From positions 57,852,201-57,916,200 of the forward strand of contig NC_134463.1 in NCBI RefSeq assembly GCF_047948215.1: a stretch of DNA of 64,000 bases. Reading direction: 5' to 3'. Made by a program: the position numbers and the translations under genes. Below are positions 10,990 to 21,971 of this stretch, in pieces. Under the pieces are notes generated by a model, which saw nothing but the letters and a program-made list of their open reading frames with translations, was not told the origin of the DNA and made no database searches. Every line of letters starts with the position of its first letter. Position 1 is the first letter of the stretch. The DNA is from Lycorma delicatula. Lineage: Eukaryota > Arthropoda > Insecta > Hemiptera > Fulgoridae.

Positions 10990-11480
10990 TTATGGGTTGT
11001 TTGTAAATAAATTTAAATAAATAAATATTTTAATTATTTAAAAATTATAACTTTTTACATTTTTAACTTTGTTTAATCTCATGTCAGGATTTAGCGCCGT
11101 ACTTTCTCTCTTATTTTTTTAACACTTAATATAGGTTATGCAGTCTAGATCATAATTCATTTAAAGTAAAAACAGTACTCCTATAAATGTATTATATTTA
11201 AATTATTATAATAATAATTTAATAAAATAATTTAAAAAAATTATTTTCTTATATAAAATAAATTCAACTTAAACGAGGCCGCATCACTCAGTAGTTTATA
11301 CTAAATGCTATTTTTGTTAAAATGCTTATATTGGTGTGAGATGGGTAAAATAATGTTGAAGATATATTTTCAATATTATATTTTTATTTTTGTTTCACAA
11401 CGACTTTTTTATTGTCAGATTTTTCCGATGAATGGGTGTTAATAAATATCTATCTTGGTTAATTATTTTTTTCAGTTCAA
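10990..11480. other. AT-rich non-coding stretch
   Basis: No gene or known repeat recognised. Confidence 0.45.
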
Positions 11481-11492
11481 TGGAGTCTCTTT

Positions 11493-11982
11493 GGTACTTA
11501 CGTATTAACGCCACCGCAGCTACAGATTTATTTAAAATTGATATTTATTTTGAGTCTTTTTATTAATTTTAAGAAATGGATTTATATTTATTTATTTTAT
11601 AAATATAATTTAACCAAACTTAACCTACACTCGCTTCGCTCGCTTACCTTGACTAATTAACACCGTAATTTTTTGAGTATTTATTTAATAAATTCAGTAA
11701 TTATTGTTGTTTAAATAATAAATAATTGCAGTAATTACTGAATTTATTAAATAAATACTCAAAAAATTAAGTTGTTAGCCTTAGTCAAGGTTAGCGAGCA
11801 AAGCGAGCGTAGGTTAAGTTTGGTTAAATTATATTTATAAAATAAATAAAAATTAAAATTAATAAAGAGACTGTTTTGAATCTATGTAAAACTCTATATC
11901 GGCCCATTTTCCACCGAAATCCGATTGACTACTTTGTTTTTAAATAAAGCTGTAGCTGCGGTGGCGTTAATACGTAAGTACC
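11493..11982. mobile_element. 490-bp foldback element with 8-bp target duplication
   Basis: The termini are perfect 32-bp inverted repeats (11493-11524 and 11951-11982, starting ggtacttacgtattaacg). Inner arms of roughly 130 bp (about 11580-11713 and 11722-11860) are also inverted copies. They include aacttaacctacactcgctt and gcgagcgtaggttaagtt. The direct repeat gtctcttt flanks both ends exactly (11485-11492 and 11983-11990), which marks an insertion with an 8-bp target-site duplication. There is no ORF, so it is non-autonomous. An 8-bp duplication fits hAT, P or Merlin-type mobilisation, but the source is not identifiable here. Confidence 0.9.
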
Positions 11983-12079
11983 GTCTCTTTATAAACATAA
12001 GTATTTGGCTTTATATAATCAAAATTGTCTTATTCTTATTATGAAAGAAACAAGAAAAAATATGATGCCCAACAATTGT

Positions 12080-12292
12080 ATTTGATGGTCGTGATCTGAC
12101 TTCCCGAGATCTGGAAATCCAGATGGTTTGTATTTATGAATTTAGTTACAGTACTCATTTTTATGTTGGATTGTATGGTTTACTTTTTAAGTTCTTTCTC
12201 CAATTCTCTTATAACTTTTTCAAGGGCACAATTAAAGAGGATCGGAAACAGTCCATTTCCTTGCTTTAGACAGGTTTGAAGTTATCCTTTGT
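12080..12292 (-). pseudogene. LINE reverse transcriptase fragment
   Basis: One - strand frame reads TCLKQGNGLFPILFNCALEK, the RT fingers motif usually written 'GLRQGD.LSPLLFN.ALE', followed by VIRELEKELKK and then a stop. Only about 35 residues are confidently RT. The remainder down to 12080 is too degraded to align. In an intact element this would be part of a retrotransposon polymerase. The family is unclear. It may belong with the LINE fragment at 21972-23010, which begins further along the RT. Confidence 0.7.
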
Positions 12293-12366
12293 TGTACTAA
12301 AATTATTATTTTACGTTTTATTTTGATAGCTATAATTAAAATTATTATATTTTGATAAAATTTCAG

Positions 12367-12431
12367 AAAAATGGACTGGTGAACAAAAATGCGGCAAAAA
12401 TCTTTGAGAGTGAAACAAGTAATTCTTTTCG
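12367..12431 (+). CDS. Weak candidate exon
   Basis: Preceded by gataaaatttcag and followed by a near-consensus donor, ttttcg/gtaagtact. Only the first frame is open: 21 codons plus two bases, including GLVNKNAAKIFESETSNSF. No family recognised. The exon would be 65 bases. The neighbouring sequence is a LINE fragment, so an origin in repeat DNA is also possible. Support is limited to the splice-like borders. Confidence 0.2.
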
Positions 12432-12449
12432 GTAAGTACTGTATTGGAA

Positions 12450-13045
12450 CAATAAAAAAATAAATAATAATAAAAATAATTTGTATTACCGCAAACGATT
12501 ATAAATAAAGAAGATACATTTTTTTGTTTATTTTTAAGTTAGAATGTTGAAAATTAACTTTAGGTAAGAATTATCTTAATTAATAATGATTTATTATTGT
12601 TACAAAGCATGTTTTGTCCTTGACAAGGTTGGAGGTATACTGACGGGAGGTTATTTCCAATAAACGGGTGTTACTTCAACCGGGATGCCACCGTGTGTAG
12701 GTATATAACACAGTTTAGTAGTGGTTATTATAGGCGTGGTTTCAAGATGTGTTAATCGGCTTTTTGCGGGGAAACATCTTGCAATTCTTTTCACACATTT
12801 TCCAAAAGAAAGAACAGAGCAAAGAACATCTGCTGTCTACCCTTTTATTTCTGTCTGGATAATACATCGTAATACTTTGATGGTGTGCAAGCTGTGATAA
12901 CTTCACAATATAATGTAATGAATTCTAATCCAATAATGCCGCCGTAGAATCTTTACTCGATTCATTAGCTGAGTTTGACATTTCACGTATAATCAAACTT
13001 TTTATCAATCAATCAACCGTGACGTAAATGCCATACTTTCTCTTT
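12450..13045. other. Non-coding stretch
   Basis: The part 12600-12960 is less AT-rich than its surroundings, but no protein family or repeat was recognised in it. Confidence 0.4.
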
Positions 13046-13048
13046 TTG

Positions 13049-13050
13049 TA

Positions 13051-13083
<33 letters not shown>

Positions 13084-13097
13084 CGCGCGCGCACAAG
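13049..13097. repeat. (TA)n followed by (CA/CG)n
   Basis: About 27 bases of TA run into gcacacacgcgcgcgcac. Alternating purine-pyrimidine sequence of this kind can adopt Z-DNA. Confidence 0.9.
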
Positions 13098-13099
13098 TT

Positions 13100-13960
13100 G
13101 GCTTGGCGTGAGAACTTAATTCGTTTATGCCAATGAATACAAAATGAAACTAATTAACATAATCGAAATTTTACTAAATTGGAAATTAATATTTTGATAT
13201 ACAGCGATTTTAGTGAGATAAAATATATATAACTGTATCATGACTACTTCACTGTGATAGAAGTTTAAATGATTAGGCAGGCAATGGATTATACTAGAAT
13301 CGTGTTTCTTCTGTTCCAGTGAATGATTTGACCTGTCTGTCCATTTACCGTATTTATAGAGACACTCAAACAAAAAAAATCTCAATGAGAGATTGTTTCT
13401 GAGGGAGAAAGATGAATGTTTGAGTTTTTTTATTTATTTTTTATTAAATTTTACGAAGATTCCCACGTAGTAAGTTCTTTTAAAATGTATATTTTTAAAA
13501 ATGGTAGATAGTATTTCTTAAGTAAATAAATTAAATTTTATTATTATTATTATTATTATTTATATGAATCTAGTTCAAGATATTTTTAAAAGTAAAAATT
13601 ACCTCATTCACATCACTAATATAATTGTAAATTACTCGCAGAAGAAAAAACTTGTAAAATAATTTGTATCATAAAATTATCATTTCCCTTGATAAAACCC
13701 TTAACAGATTTTGTTGTAACTATTTATGTATCCATCCCTATACAGTATAATAAATTGGTCTTAACCAAAATTATCATCCAATGTGAAAGTTTGTTTAAAA
13801 AACCAAAAAAAAACTGAATTTTTCCAATTACTATTAGTTCGACATTTTTAATAAAGAAGAAATAATTCTGATTTTAATGTTTATAAAAATTCTCTATAAA
13901 AATCCTCGAATTATTATTTTTTTTTTAAATTCATGTTAAGTTGCTTTTTATTCTCCCTCA
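13100..13960. other. AT-rich non-coding stretch
   Basis: Contains a short (TTA)n run near 13540. No supportable gene. Confidence 0.45.
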
Positions 13961-13961
13961 A

Positions 13962-14222
13962 ATAAACCAGGTGAAACGACGATCCAGGTGAAAACCCAGG
14001 TACCTTACACTTTCAGTTGACGGGATTAAAATGCCATTAAGGTGGTAGATCCGTGGGCAATCTTATCTCCTCATTGCGAATGTCACTGACTCGAGTTAGC
14101 TTGATTAGCCCCATTATCTTCTATGTAATCTTCTGATGATTAGATTTAATTCGGATTTGATTAGATTAGTTGAGGTCACAGTTGGGTTGTCATTAACAGC
14201 CAGAATAGCCGTGTTGTCAGCA
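13962..14222 (-). pseudogene. Jockey-clade reverse transcriptase fragment
   Basis: The - strand starts in the RT catalytic motif. The expected 'YADDTA' is FADNTA, so the second catalytic aspartate is changed. It is followed by ILAVNDNPTVTSTNL, characteristic of Jockey-type elements of insects. Further on, in shifted frames, are remains of the 'RRW.IK.NE.KS' block and of the 'YLG.HLDRR.TW' block (visible as GTWVFTWIVVSPG-like and GFSPGSSF-like readings). At least two frameshifts and several stops are present. Both ends are lost. Confidence 0.7.
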
Positions 14223-14224
14223 AA

Positions 14225-14525
14225 ATAATAAAACCGATTTTAAATAGAAATGTGAAAAAGTTTTTATTCTCTTTATTATTATTAAAAAAAAAAACACATT
14301 AAAAATTAGATTTTAATAATTTAAAAACTATTAGATTTTTAACCGTTATATTTTACCTGTTATTATACTATTACAATAAAAAAAAAATCATACAAATTTT
14401 TATATTTCCTTATTCTTACAATACTTTAAGTCCAAATATTCCGCTAATAAATTTATCTATATATAAATATTTGTACATGTGGGTGGGTATAGATCAGTGC
14501 AAACGAAAATTATAAAATTATATCA
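14225..14525. other. AT-rich non-coding stretch
   Basis: Mostly A/T runs. Nothing recognised. Confidence 0.45.
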
Positions 14526-14527
14526 AT

Positions 14528-14808
14528 TTGGTTATAGATATTAAGGAGAAGAGAAGGCACATCGATTTAAATCCGACTTCATCTCCTTTTTTTTAACTTT
14601 TTTTTTTTTTTTAATTTAAATATTGATTTATTTATAATTATTAACCTCTGTAAAAAAAATTTCACAATAAATAATTTTTCAATAACAATAGGAAAAAAAT
14701 TAAAAAATATCAGGAAGTATTAATGAAATAAAATTTTATGTAATTTAAAAAATGTGTATATGCAATTTAATAGGCGTACAAGGAAGTCACGTGGTGTCCA
14801 CATCAACT
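14528..14808 (+). repeat. R3 repeat, copy A (3' half)
   Basis: Matches the 3' half of R3 copy B at 16795. It has the block aaggcacatcgatttaaatc, a T-rich tract, and the end block gtgtatatgcaatttaatag..cacgtggtgtccacatca. The 5' half is absent. Confidence 0.75.
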
Positions 14809-14897
14809 TTTTTAATCTGCTATATCCACCATATAGAATTATTTTCCTTTACTACTCCAGTAAATATTTCTGATGCGGAAGATGAGGTATTTTTTTA

Positions 14898-14990
14898 CCG
14901 ATCTTTTTGGGGGAGTGGTAACGTCTCTACCTTTCATCCGGCGTTTCTGAATTCGAGGCCTAGTCCAGCTCGATAATTTTCACATGTTAC
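14898..14990 (+). mobile_element. SINE2 head, partial
   Basis: tRNA-like head: gggggagtggtaacgtctct, then cctttcatccgg and the degenerate B box ctgaattcgaggcct. The tail is missing. Confidence 0.65.
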
Positions 14991-14999
14991 AGAATCCAT

Positions 15000-15390
15000 T
15001 ATTGTCCATGAGCTACAATTATTGGGCGCCAATCTGAATTTTTTTGAATAAATAAATTTATTTCAGGTTTTTTTGTATGATCAAAATTACACGATTTTTT
15101 TAATTCTAAGGAACATCTCCATTTTAGGAGATTCAAGCATGTTTCTAGTAAAAAAAGGTATTAATAATTCTAATGATTTAACATTATATCTTAACGTGAT
15201 ATAAAACATCGGTATTGATGTTGCTAAAATTTCCCGGCAAATGATATCGAGATATGATCCTTAACCCATTCCTCCATTCATCTATCTAAAAGTTTAGACC
15301 CAGACACCGAACTTTAATAACATTAATGCCAAATTTGAAAAAGAATTTATTCGGCCCATCCCGGGTTATAAAATAAAGTCAAATCAATTC
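15000..15390. other. Non-coding stretch
   Basis: Nothing recognised. Confidence 0.4.
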
Positions 15391-15394
15391 TAAC

Positions 15395-15606
15395 ACACTT
15401 TTTATTTTCTGACTTTAATTTCTTTTAAAATAATTTTGACTTTAATTTCCTGATAAAACTCAAAATTTGCTTTACCTTCTAATAATTTGCAATCGCTACT
15501 TTAATATCTCTTAAATTAATTTTGACTTTAATCTCTCTTAAAATAATCTTTACTTTGATTTCTCTTAAAATAATTCTCACCTAACTCTCTATTAAAATAA
15601 TTTCAA
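15395..15606. repeat. Degenerate ~27-bp minisatellite
   Basis: About six diverged repeats of a unit close to ctttaatttctcttaaaata..ttga, for example at 15412, 15440, 15500, 15530, 15556 and 15583. Divergence is moderate and spacing slightly irregular. Confidence 0.75.
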
Positions 15607-15619
15607 TGGAGCACAGCCC

Positions 15620-16400
15620 ATTAAATCTTATATTGCAAATTCAATTTTCGTATTGATACTTACACCGTCTACAATATTCTGTGTTAACAATATAAAATTC
15701 AGTCAATCAATATCAATATCCAAAATAATTCGATCACTACCGATCCGTAAAACAATTTCTGTGTTGTTTTTAATTTCGCAAACTTTCACGGTAAAGTTAT
15801 TGATAATGTTGGTAACATGTGGATTAAAAAATCCATATCTTTATTATAAAAAAAAAAATTTTTAAAGGATGGATGAAAACAATTTTGTGAACTTAGTATC
15901 TTAAAGTATCAACTCAACTACTCTTTGTCAGAGACACCATTCATAACGACCACACTTTCCGTCTACAGCACTGGATCTTTAAACTAAGCAGCCGCAGACC
16001 TGCACGATCACATATGACCTTGCGGTCTATATCTGTGGATATTTATTTTTGAACTGTACGACTCTTGTCATATATGTAAAGGAGCGAGCTATGGTACTAA
16101 TTGTTTGGGTGATGGGAATCGGAAAGAAAGGAAGAAAAGTTACTAGAAACAGCCCCTAGGTAGCCTCACGCCTTCGGACCAGCAATACCCAATGGCATAT
16201 AGCTATGGCCACTTTCTATAAAACGGTAACTGATATGTTGACATCGAACATATCCTCAATAAAAATGAAGGTTGCTCACAAGCACAACAACGTAGCTATT
16301 TAAAAAATATCTTCCTTATATACTTCTGTTATGTAAAAGATGTTATTGTGAGAAGATTTGATTGAAAAGAATTTTCAGTATTTTCTCTGAAGTTGGATTT
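15620..16400. other. Non-coding stretch
   Basis: The part 15940-16290 is less AT-rich, but no protein or repeat family was recognised in either strand. Confidence 0.4.
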
Positions 16401-16410
16401 AAACTTTAAC

Positions 16411-16552
16411 CTTTTTTTAACCTCCAGAACCACCGTTAGGTATTGATTCAGAGGATGAGATGAATGATTTATAGCGTGTCAAGATGCTACGGGATTCTGA
16501 CCCGGGACCTCCGGATAAAAGGCCGAAACGCTACCACTCGCGCCACGGCTGT
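16411..16552 (-). mobile_element. SINE2, near full length
   Basis: On the - strand: head agccgtggcgcgagtggtag, block ggaggtcccgggtcagaatc (B box, one change), then catctcatcctctgaatcaa and a tail ggaggttaaaaaaagg. Length is about 142 bp. No clear target duplication. The tail resembles that of SINE1. Confidence 0.85.
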
Positions 16553-16794
16553 AAGCAAATAAAAAAAATTGAACGATAGCTTTCCCTACCCCCTTAATTT
16601 TAGAGTTATTGCTGTCATTATTTAAACAATTTTTAAACACATTTTAATGGATTAATTATAAGTTCACTAATATTTTAATAGAACTTTTATTTTTATCCAC
16701 TGAATGAAATTTTATTTGTATGTCAGTAGAAAAAAAACATAATAGAAGAGTTTAATGAATCATCATATGAAATATCAGTAGTAATATCTATATA

Positions 16795-17435
16795 TTTTTA
16801 CTTTCTCGTACGAAGTAAAGGAGGTATTGTAATCGCGAAAAATGTCGATTTTCGGATTTCAACGGAAATATCCATTTTGACCATCCCTGAATTCATTTTG
16901 ACTAGTTTCGGTGTGATGTCTGTACCTACGTTGTATCTTGCATAATTCAAAAACGATTAGCCGTAGGATGTTGACATTTTGGATTTAGGACTTTTTTAAC
17001 ATCTAGTTGTGTACCTTTCCTTTTGATTGCAATCGAATTGACCAAAAATGTCCAAAAAATTTTCAACGGTATATCATAAGTGGTACTTATTTTCGTTGGT
17101 TTCAGAGTTGTAGCCAAATAAAATTTTAATTAATGAAATATTTGGATCTTACAAGAGGAAGGGACATCGGTTCGAATCCGAATTCATTTCCTTTTTTTTT
17201 AATTTAAATATATTGATTTATTAATAATTATTAATAATAAATTTAAATATTTATTAAGAATTATTAAAAAAATATTCACAATAAATAATAATTCAATAAT
17301 AACGATAAAAAAAATATGAAAAAAAAACAGAAATTATTAATGAATAAAACTTTATGTCCTTTTCATTTAAAAAAAAATGTGTATGTGTAATTAATTAGCC
17401 GTGTACGGAAGTCATATGGTGTCCGCACAGATTTT
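16795..17435 (+). repeat. R3 repeat, copy B (most complete + copy)
   Basis: Starts near tttactttctcgtacgaagt and continues through aaatatccattttgaccat, gactagtttcggtgtgatgt, caaaaacgattagccgtag and aagtggtacttattttcgtt. It has an internal B-box-like cggttcgaatccg (about 17170). It ends with an A/T-rich tract and the catatggtgtccgcacaga block near 17425. No long ORF. Copies lie at 14528, 24008 (-) and 51828-52790 (-). The element class is unknown. The tRNA B-box match raises the possibility of polymerase III transcription, but no A box is clear. Confidence 0.8.
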
Positions 17436-17439
17436 TAAA

Positions 17440-19245
17440 CATATTATTTCTTGATACAATTAAACTATATATAACCAATTATTGAAATGAATTATAAAAC
17501 AAGACTATGTACGAAAACTTTATATAAAATTTAAAACTAAATAGATATTTTGATTATTATTCAGTCATCAGAAGCATCATAGAGATTGTATAACTGTGTG
17601 TATGTTGATGATGAGTGTTTAACAATCGAAATAACCACCTAGTTCAAGATTTTAAATAAAATATTCGTAAATGATATTTTATTTTATTTTCAGGGTCAAT
17701 TTCGTTGTTGTCGAACTGTACATGATTTATAAACGCAGATGAAAACGTTTTTTTATTTTTATTTTAATATTTTTGTTCCATACCTATTTTATTAAATATC
17801 TTTTATTATGTTTTAATTGACAAAGTAGCTAAATAATATATTTACAAAAAATCAATTGTAGATTTGTATAGTTTAATTAAATCTGATCGTTTTGTTAGAA
17901 ACCTTTATTCTATTATATCGTATATAGAATATAACAGGATGTAAGAAAATACATACAGGATATAGGTCTATGTGATTGTTATATCACAATCGTGTCATAA
18001 CATAATATTGTATCTATTATAATGTATTGTATAGTATTGTATTACTGAATTACTTGTGATATATCAACACAGGTGGTGGAAGTAACACTGGTATTCTCTT
18101 GGAAAAAAAAATTGTGAGATGTGTAGGGTAACAAGTAAAATATCACAATGCGACAATAATTTAGCTGTTTCAAGTTAGGTTGATAATTAGGTACATTCAT
18201 TTTCATATCATTAATGAATGAGAAAGTATATGAAATTTAAATAAATAAGCCTTCAGCCTTCCTTTTGATTTTTAATATTATTTTTAGACTAGTTTCGTTT
18301 TAGTATTCTCATTTTACAAGACAAGAAACAATAGATTTCCGTTTGTTATATTTATTATTTCTGTTACTTTTATAAATTAGTTAGGTCTAATTGTAACTTC
18401 ATTCTTTGTAAATAAATTCAAATTGCCATTAAAAAGTTTGTTCTGATTTTTTATGCTAATCGTATTTTAGCTCCGTGTAATTTTTTTGTAGATACAATAG
18501 ATTAATTAAAGTTATCTTGTATCTTTAATTTTTATAAGTAAAAAAAATATTCTAAAATATTGATCTCAATAAAGATATTAGAGTAATTTCCAATGATTCA
18601 GTTATTTAGGTTGCAACGGTTTTTTTAATACATAACGATATTAATAAAAAAACATTGATAACAAAGTTGTAATACTTTCCTGGCATTGATTGTTTATTCC
18701 AATATAGTAGAAAAATAATAATAAAAGTTAACTTTTTTGGGGCGGGGGTTATTCATGATGAAATTTTATTGTAAAATTATCATTATATGTTTAAGTAAAA
18801 AATGATTTGAAAACAATTTTCTACTCTATCAGCTCCAAAAACAACTTCCAAGAAATTTTTCTACGTTTACTATGTTAAACGGAAGAAAATAGAAAGAAAT
18901 TCTACTAAAAAAATTTACAACCAATAAAAAATTACATAAGATTTCTATTTTGAGGATCGGAGGTAAATTATAAGATGAAATCTTATTGTATTATTAATAC
19001 TAAAAATTTATTATTTAAACTTTTAATAATATTTAAAGTTTAAATAAGCCAAAAAAGGTTTGAAAAATTAAAAAAAAATCCCCACATTATTGCCCTCAAA
19101 GTTTGTTTTTTAGATCCCATGAACTATTATTACTTTGCCTAGAAAGACATTAAAAAAATTCGGTAAAAAATATGAAATTAATAAAAAAATAGCTTTTTTC
19201 GATTTTTGGGGGAGGAGAAATTTTGGGGCAAAATTTATTAAAAAA
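17440..19245. other. AT-rich non-coding stretch
   Basis: No gene or dispersed repeat recognised. Small imperfect palindromes occur near 17930-18060. Confidence 0.45.
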
Positions 19246-19251
19246 ATGGTA

Positions 19252-19475
19252 AAATATGTAGTCTGAAAATAATGTTGTATTACATATGTACAGTGCTGAA
19301 TTACGTAATGTTTGGTGAGGATACTGTATAACTTATAGAGGGACTTAACTCGGGTGAAAGGCGTTTCCGACGAATAATTTCAGTTATATCGAGTAACTTA
19401 GATGCTAAATAAGGTCTATTTTTAAATTTCAATAAAATCACGTATGTAAATAATTACCTTAAATGAAATAAGTTT
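19252..19475. repeat. Single arm of the 8.8-9.5 kb foldback family
   Basis: Matches the right arm of the element at 8785-9532: tctgaaaataatgttgtatt, tacagtgctgaattacgtaa, gataacttatagaggg-like and cgtttccgacgaataattt. It ends aataattacct. There is no opposite arm nearby, so this is a solo or truncated member. Confidence 0.75.
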
Positions 19476-19547
19476 AAACAGATTTTATTTTTCTTCATTC
19501 AATCCATATGTGTAAAACATATTTAAAAAGCAATTTTTTTTATTAAA

Positions 19548-19780
19548 CAGATTAGTCTAACGGTTAAACTTCTCATCTCAAAATCAGCTGATTTTCGAAG
19601 TCGAGAAACCTTAGTCCTTATAAAAGCAGTTACTTTTATATGGATCTGATTTCTAGACTGCGGACACCAATATTCTTTGGTGGTTGGGTTTCAATTAACC
19701 ACACGTCTCAGGAGTGTTTGACCTGAGTCTGTTTCAGACTATATGTTTACAGGTACATTTACACTTACATTATATTACGT
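19548..19780 (+). mobile_element. SINE1, diverged
   Basis: Head agattagtctaacggttaaa, then atcagctgattttcgaagtc, acttttatatggatctga and ggttgggtttcaattaacca. The tail is degraded after about 19740. More diverged than the 7040 copy. Confidence 0.8.
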
Positions 19781-19817
19781 CAGGGCTGGCAAACCGGTAG
19801 CGGTAATTGTATTTACC

Positions 19818-19892
19818 TACACACTCACGCGCGCGCGCACGCGAGCACATACACACCCGTGCATCCCCCCACACACACATACACACACCCAG
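19818..19892. repeat. CA/CG-rich alternating repeat
   Basis: Runs of acac and cgcgcgcg with short interruptions (cacgcgcgcgcgcacgcgag, acacacacatacacacac). Potential Z-DNA. Confidence 0.85.
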
Positions 19893-19894
19893 AC

Positions 19895-21970
19895 CCGGAA
19901 ATAGCTGGGAGCTGGGAAACTGGTTGGAGAAAACAAAATTGTATTTATTAGAACAAAAATAAAAAAGTCCCTGATAAAACCTAGTCTATTATATGAGTTC
20001 CGGAATACTCTGTATTCTAAGAACATAATGTTTGCTTGAAAATTATGTTTCGTATTCAGTTATTTATACTATTTTTGTTCTAAGACTATATTATCAAACT
20101 TTTTTTTCTTTTTTTTTACTAATATTTTTAGTTTTATAATTAAAGTATGTGTTAATATGATTCAATATCTTAAATTTGCTTTGTTTTTATTTTTATATAT
20201 TATTATTTATAGAAATTATTCAATAACTGTATTTTTTATTGATCTGTATGTTCTTGGTATTTCATAATATTAAGCTTTTGTATGAGTTTTTAAATCGAGA
20301 TGGTTATATTTTTGGAAAATATTTTTAAAAAGATGTAAGTATATTTGTCGTTAGAGATATTCTGAATATATATATCAGATAAAAATTAGTGTAATAGAAT
20401 TTTCAACGCCGATAATCATAAACAAAATCTTTGAAAATTTATTTAACTAAGTTAATGTAATATTATTTTTATTTTTTATTTTTATCTTGGTTCAAAACTA
20501 AATGTTGTTTACATTATTATTAGTTAAAAAGTATATGGTACCCTTTCAGAAGACCTGATAAAAAATACTAGTTTGGACATTATTTTACACCTTAGCAAAG
20601 CCGGTTACAGTATTTAATTAAAAAAAAAAAAAAAAAAAAAAAGTGAAAATTCAATATAAAATGATACGGTGTCAAAAAATATTCCTTAGAAAATATATTT
20701 ATTGAAACTTTTTCAAGAATTGTTACGTCGAGTAATTTAGCTAATTCTTCTTAAATTGATAGATCGGTAACTTGTTACTGTAATATTATGCGGCGAAATA
20801 CATCTCTATTATATGCTACTTGTTGCATTATTCATATTTATGCTTTACTAGATGACAGTACAATACAATACAATATTATAAAATGAAATATAATACCATT
20901 TGTAGCTGTTTTTATCGCCTTCTCTTCTTTACTGAATATTTTCTTCCCCTCTTCATTAAGTCTTCCGATTGCAGCATTTTTTGTCCCACCCTTTTTCTTT
21001 TATACAATGCTAAGAGTTTATTGGTGCACACTTCGATTATTGCCATGGTTACACGCATGCGTACTTTACGTCTCATTATTCAACTGAACTCTGTATGTTT
21101 ATATTTTTTAAATTCTTTTGTTCTTTGTTGTACGACTTTTATTTCTTTGTGTACTTACTTTTATGTCGAGCATAGATTATTATGTTAAATATATTTTTTT
21201 TTTTTTAATAATATTCAATATTGTACACAAATGCTTACGAATTATTCTTCTTTAAAAGTTCAGTAGTCCTGAATTAATTCAGTGTTTTAAAAATTATAGT
21301 AATCTGTATTTTGAAAATTCAGGCATGAATAATATAAGTAATTTCACTAACGTACAATGTCATCCTACTATTTTCATTTTGTTTTTGTTTGCTATATTTA
21401 GGGCCTAATAATAGTATAACAAAAAAAAAATTGTTTAAAGAGTAGACTGTCGTACATTATATTAATTGGATCGTATATGATGCGTAAACACTTAAAATGA
21501 CATTTTTAGTTGTTCATTTTTATAAAGTAGGTAACTACCCTTTGTAAAAGTCATACAAAAAATTATATTTCGGATATATTTTATTTTATGACGGTTGACA
21601 ACACTTTATCAAATTATTTCTGGTCTCTTGATCAATTCTAATAGAAGACCTAGCAACGGGTCACAAATGGATTTTCGTTGGTACTTAATACGATCTATAG
21701 AAATACATATACAAAAAAGCCATATGTTTAGTACAATGAAACTTTAGAATGAAATAGTGAAATGTTAGATAAATTTATCGGATTATTTATATATATGTTT
21801 ACATATATACTTAATAAAATAATAATATTTTTTTAAAAATTAAGTTTAATACTCAAAGACTCAAAGATAGTTATTTTTTCCGAAACATTTTTTAATTAAA
21901 GAAAAAAATACGATATATAATTTTTCTTAAAGACAAAAGTAATTCTAATTAATTAATTTTTTTTTCTTTT
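19895..21970. other. AT-rich non-coding stretch
   Basis: Contains a poly(A) run at 20620-20642. An open frame at 20883-21188 encodes 101 residues rich in F, L, Y and C with no recognised family, and is probably chance in T-rich DNA. Confidence 0.45.
20620..20642. repeat. Poly(A) run, 23 bases
   Basis: Uninterrupted A run. It could be the tail of a retrocopy, but no recognisable upstream element was found. Confidence 0.9.
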
Positions 21971-21971
21971 G

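Noticed and set aside
15395..15606. CRISPR-like array
   Set aside because: Repeats are degenerate and contiguous without unique spacers, and the genome is eukaryotic.
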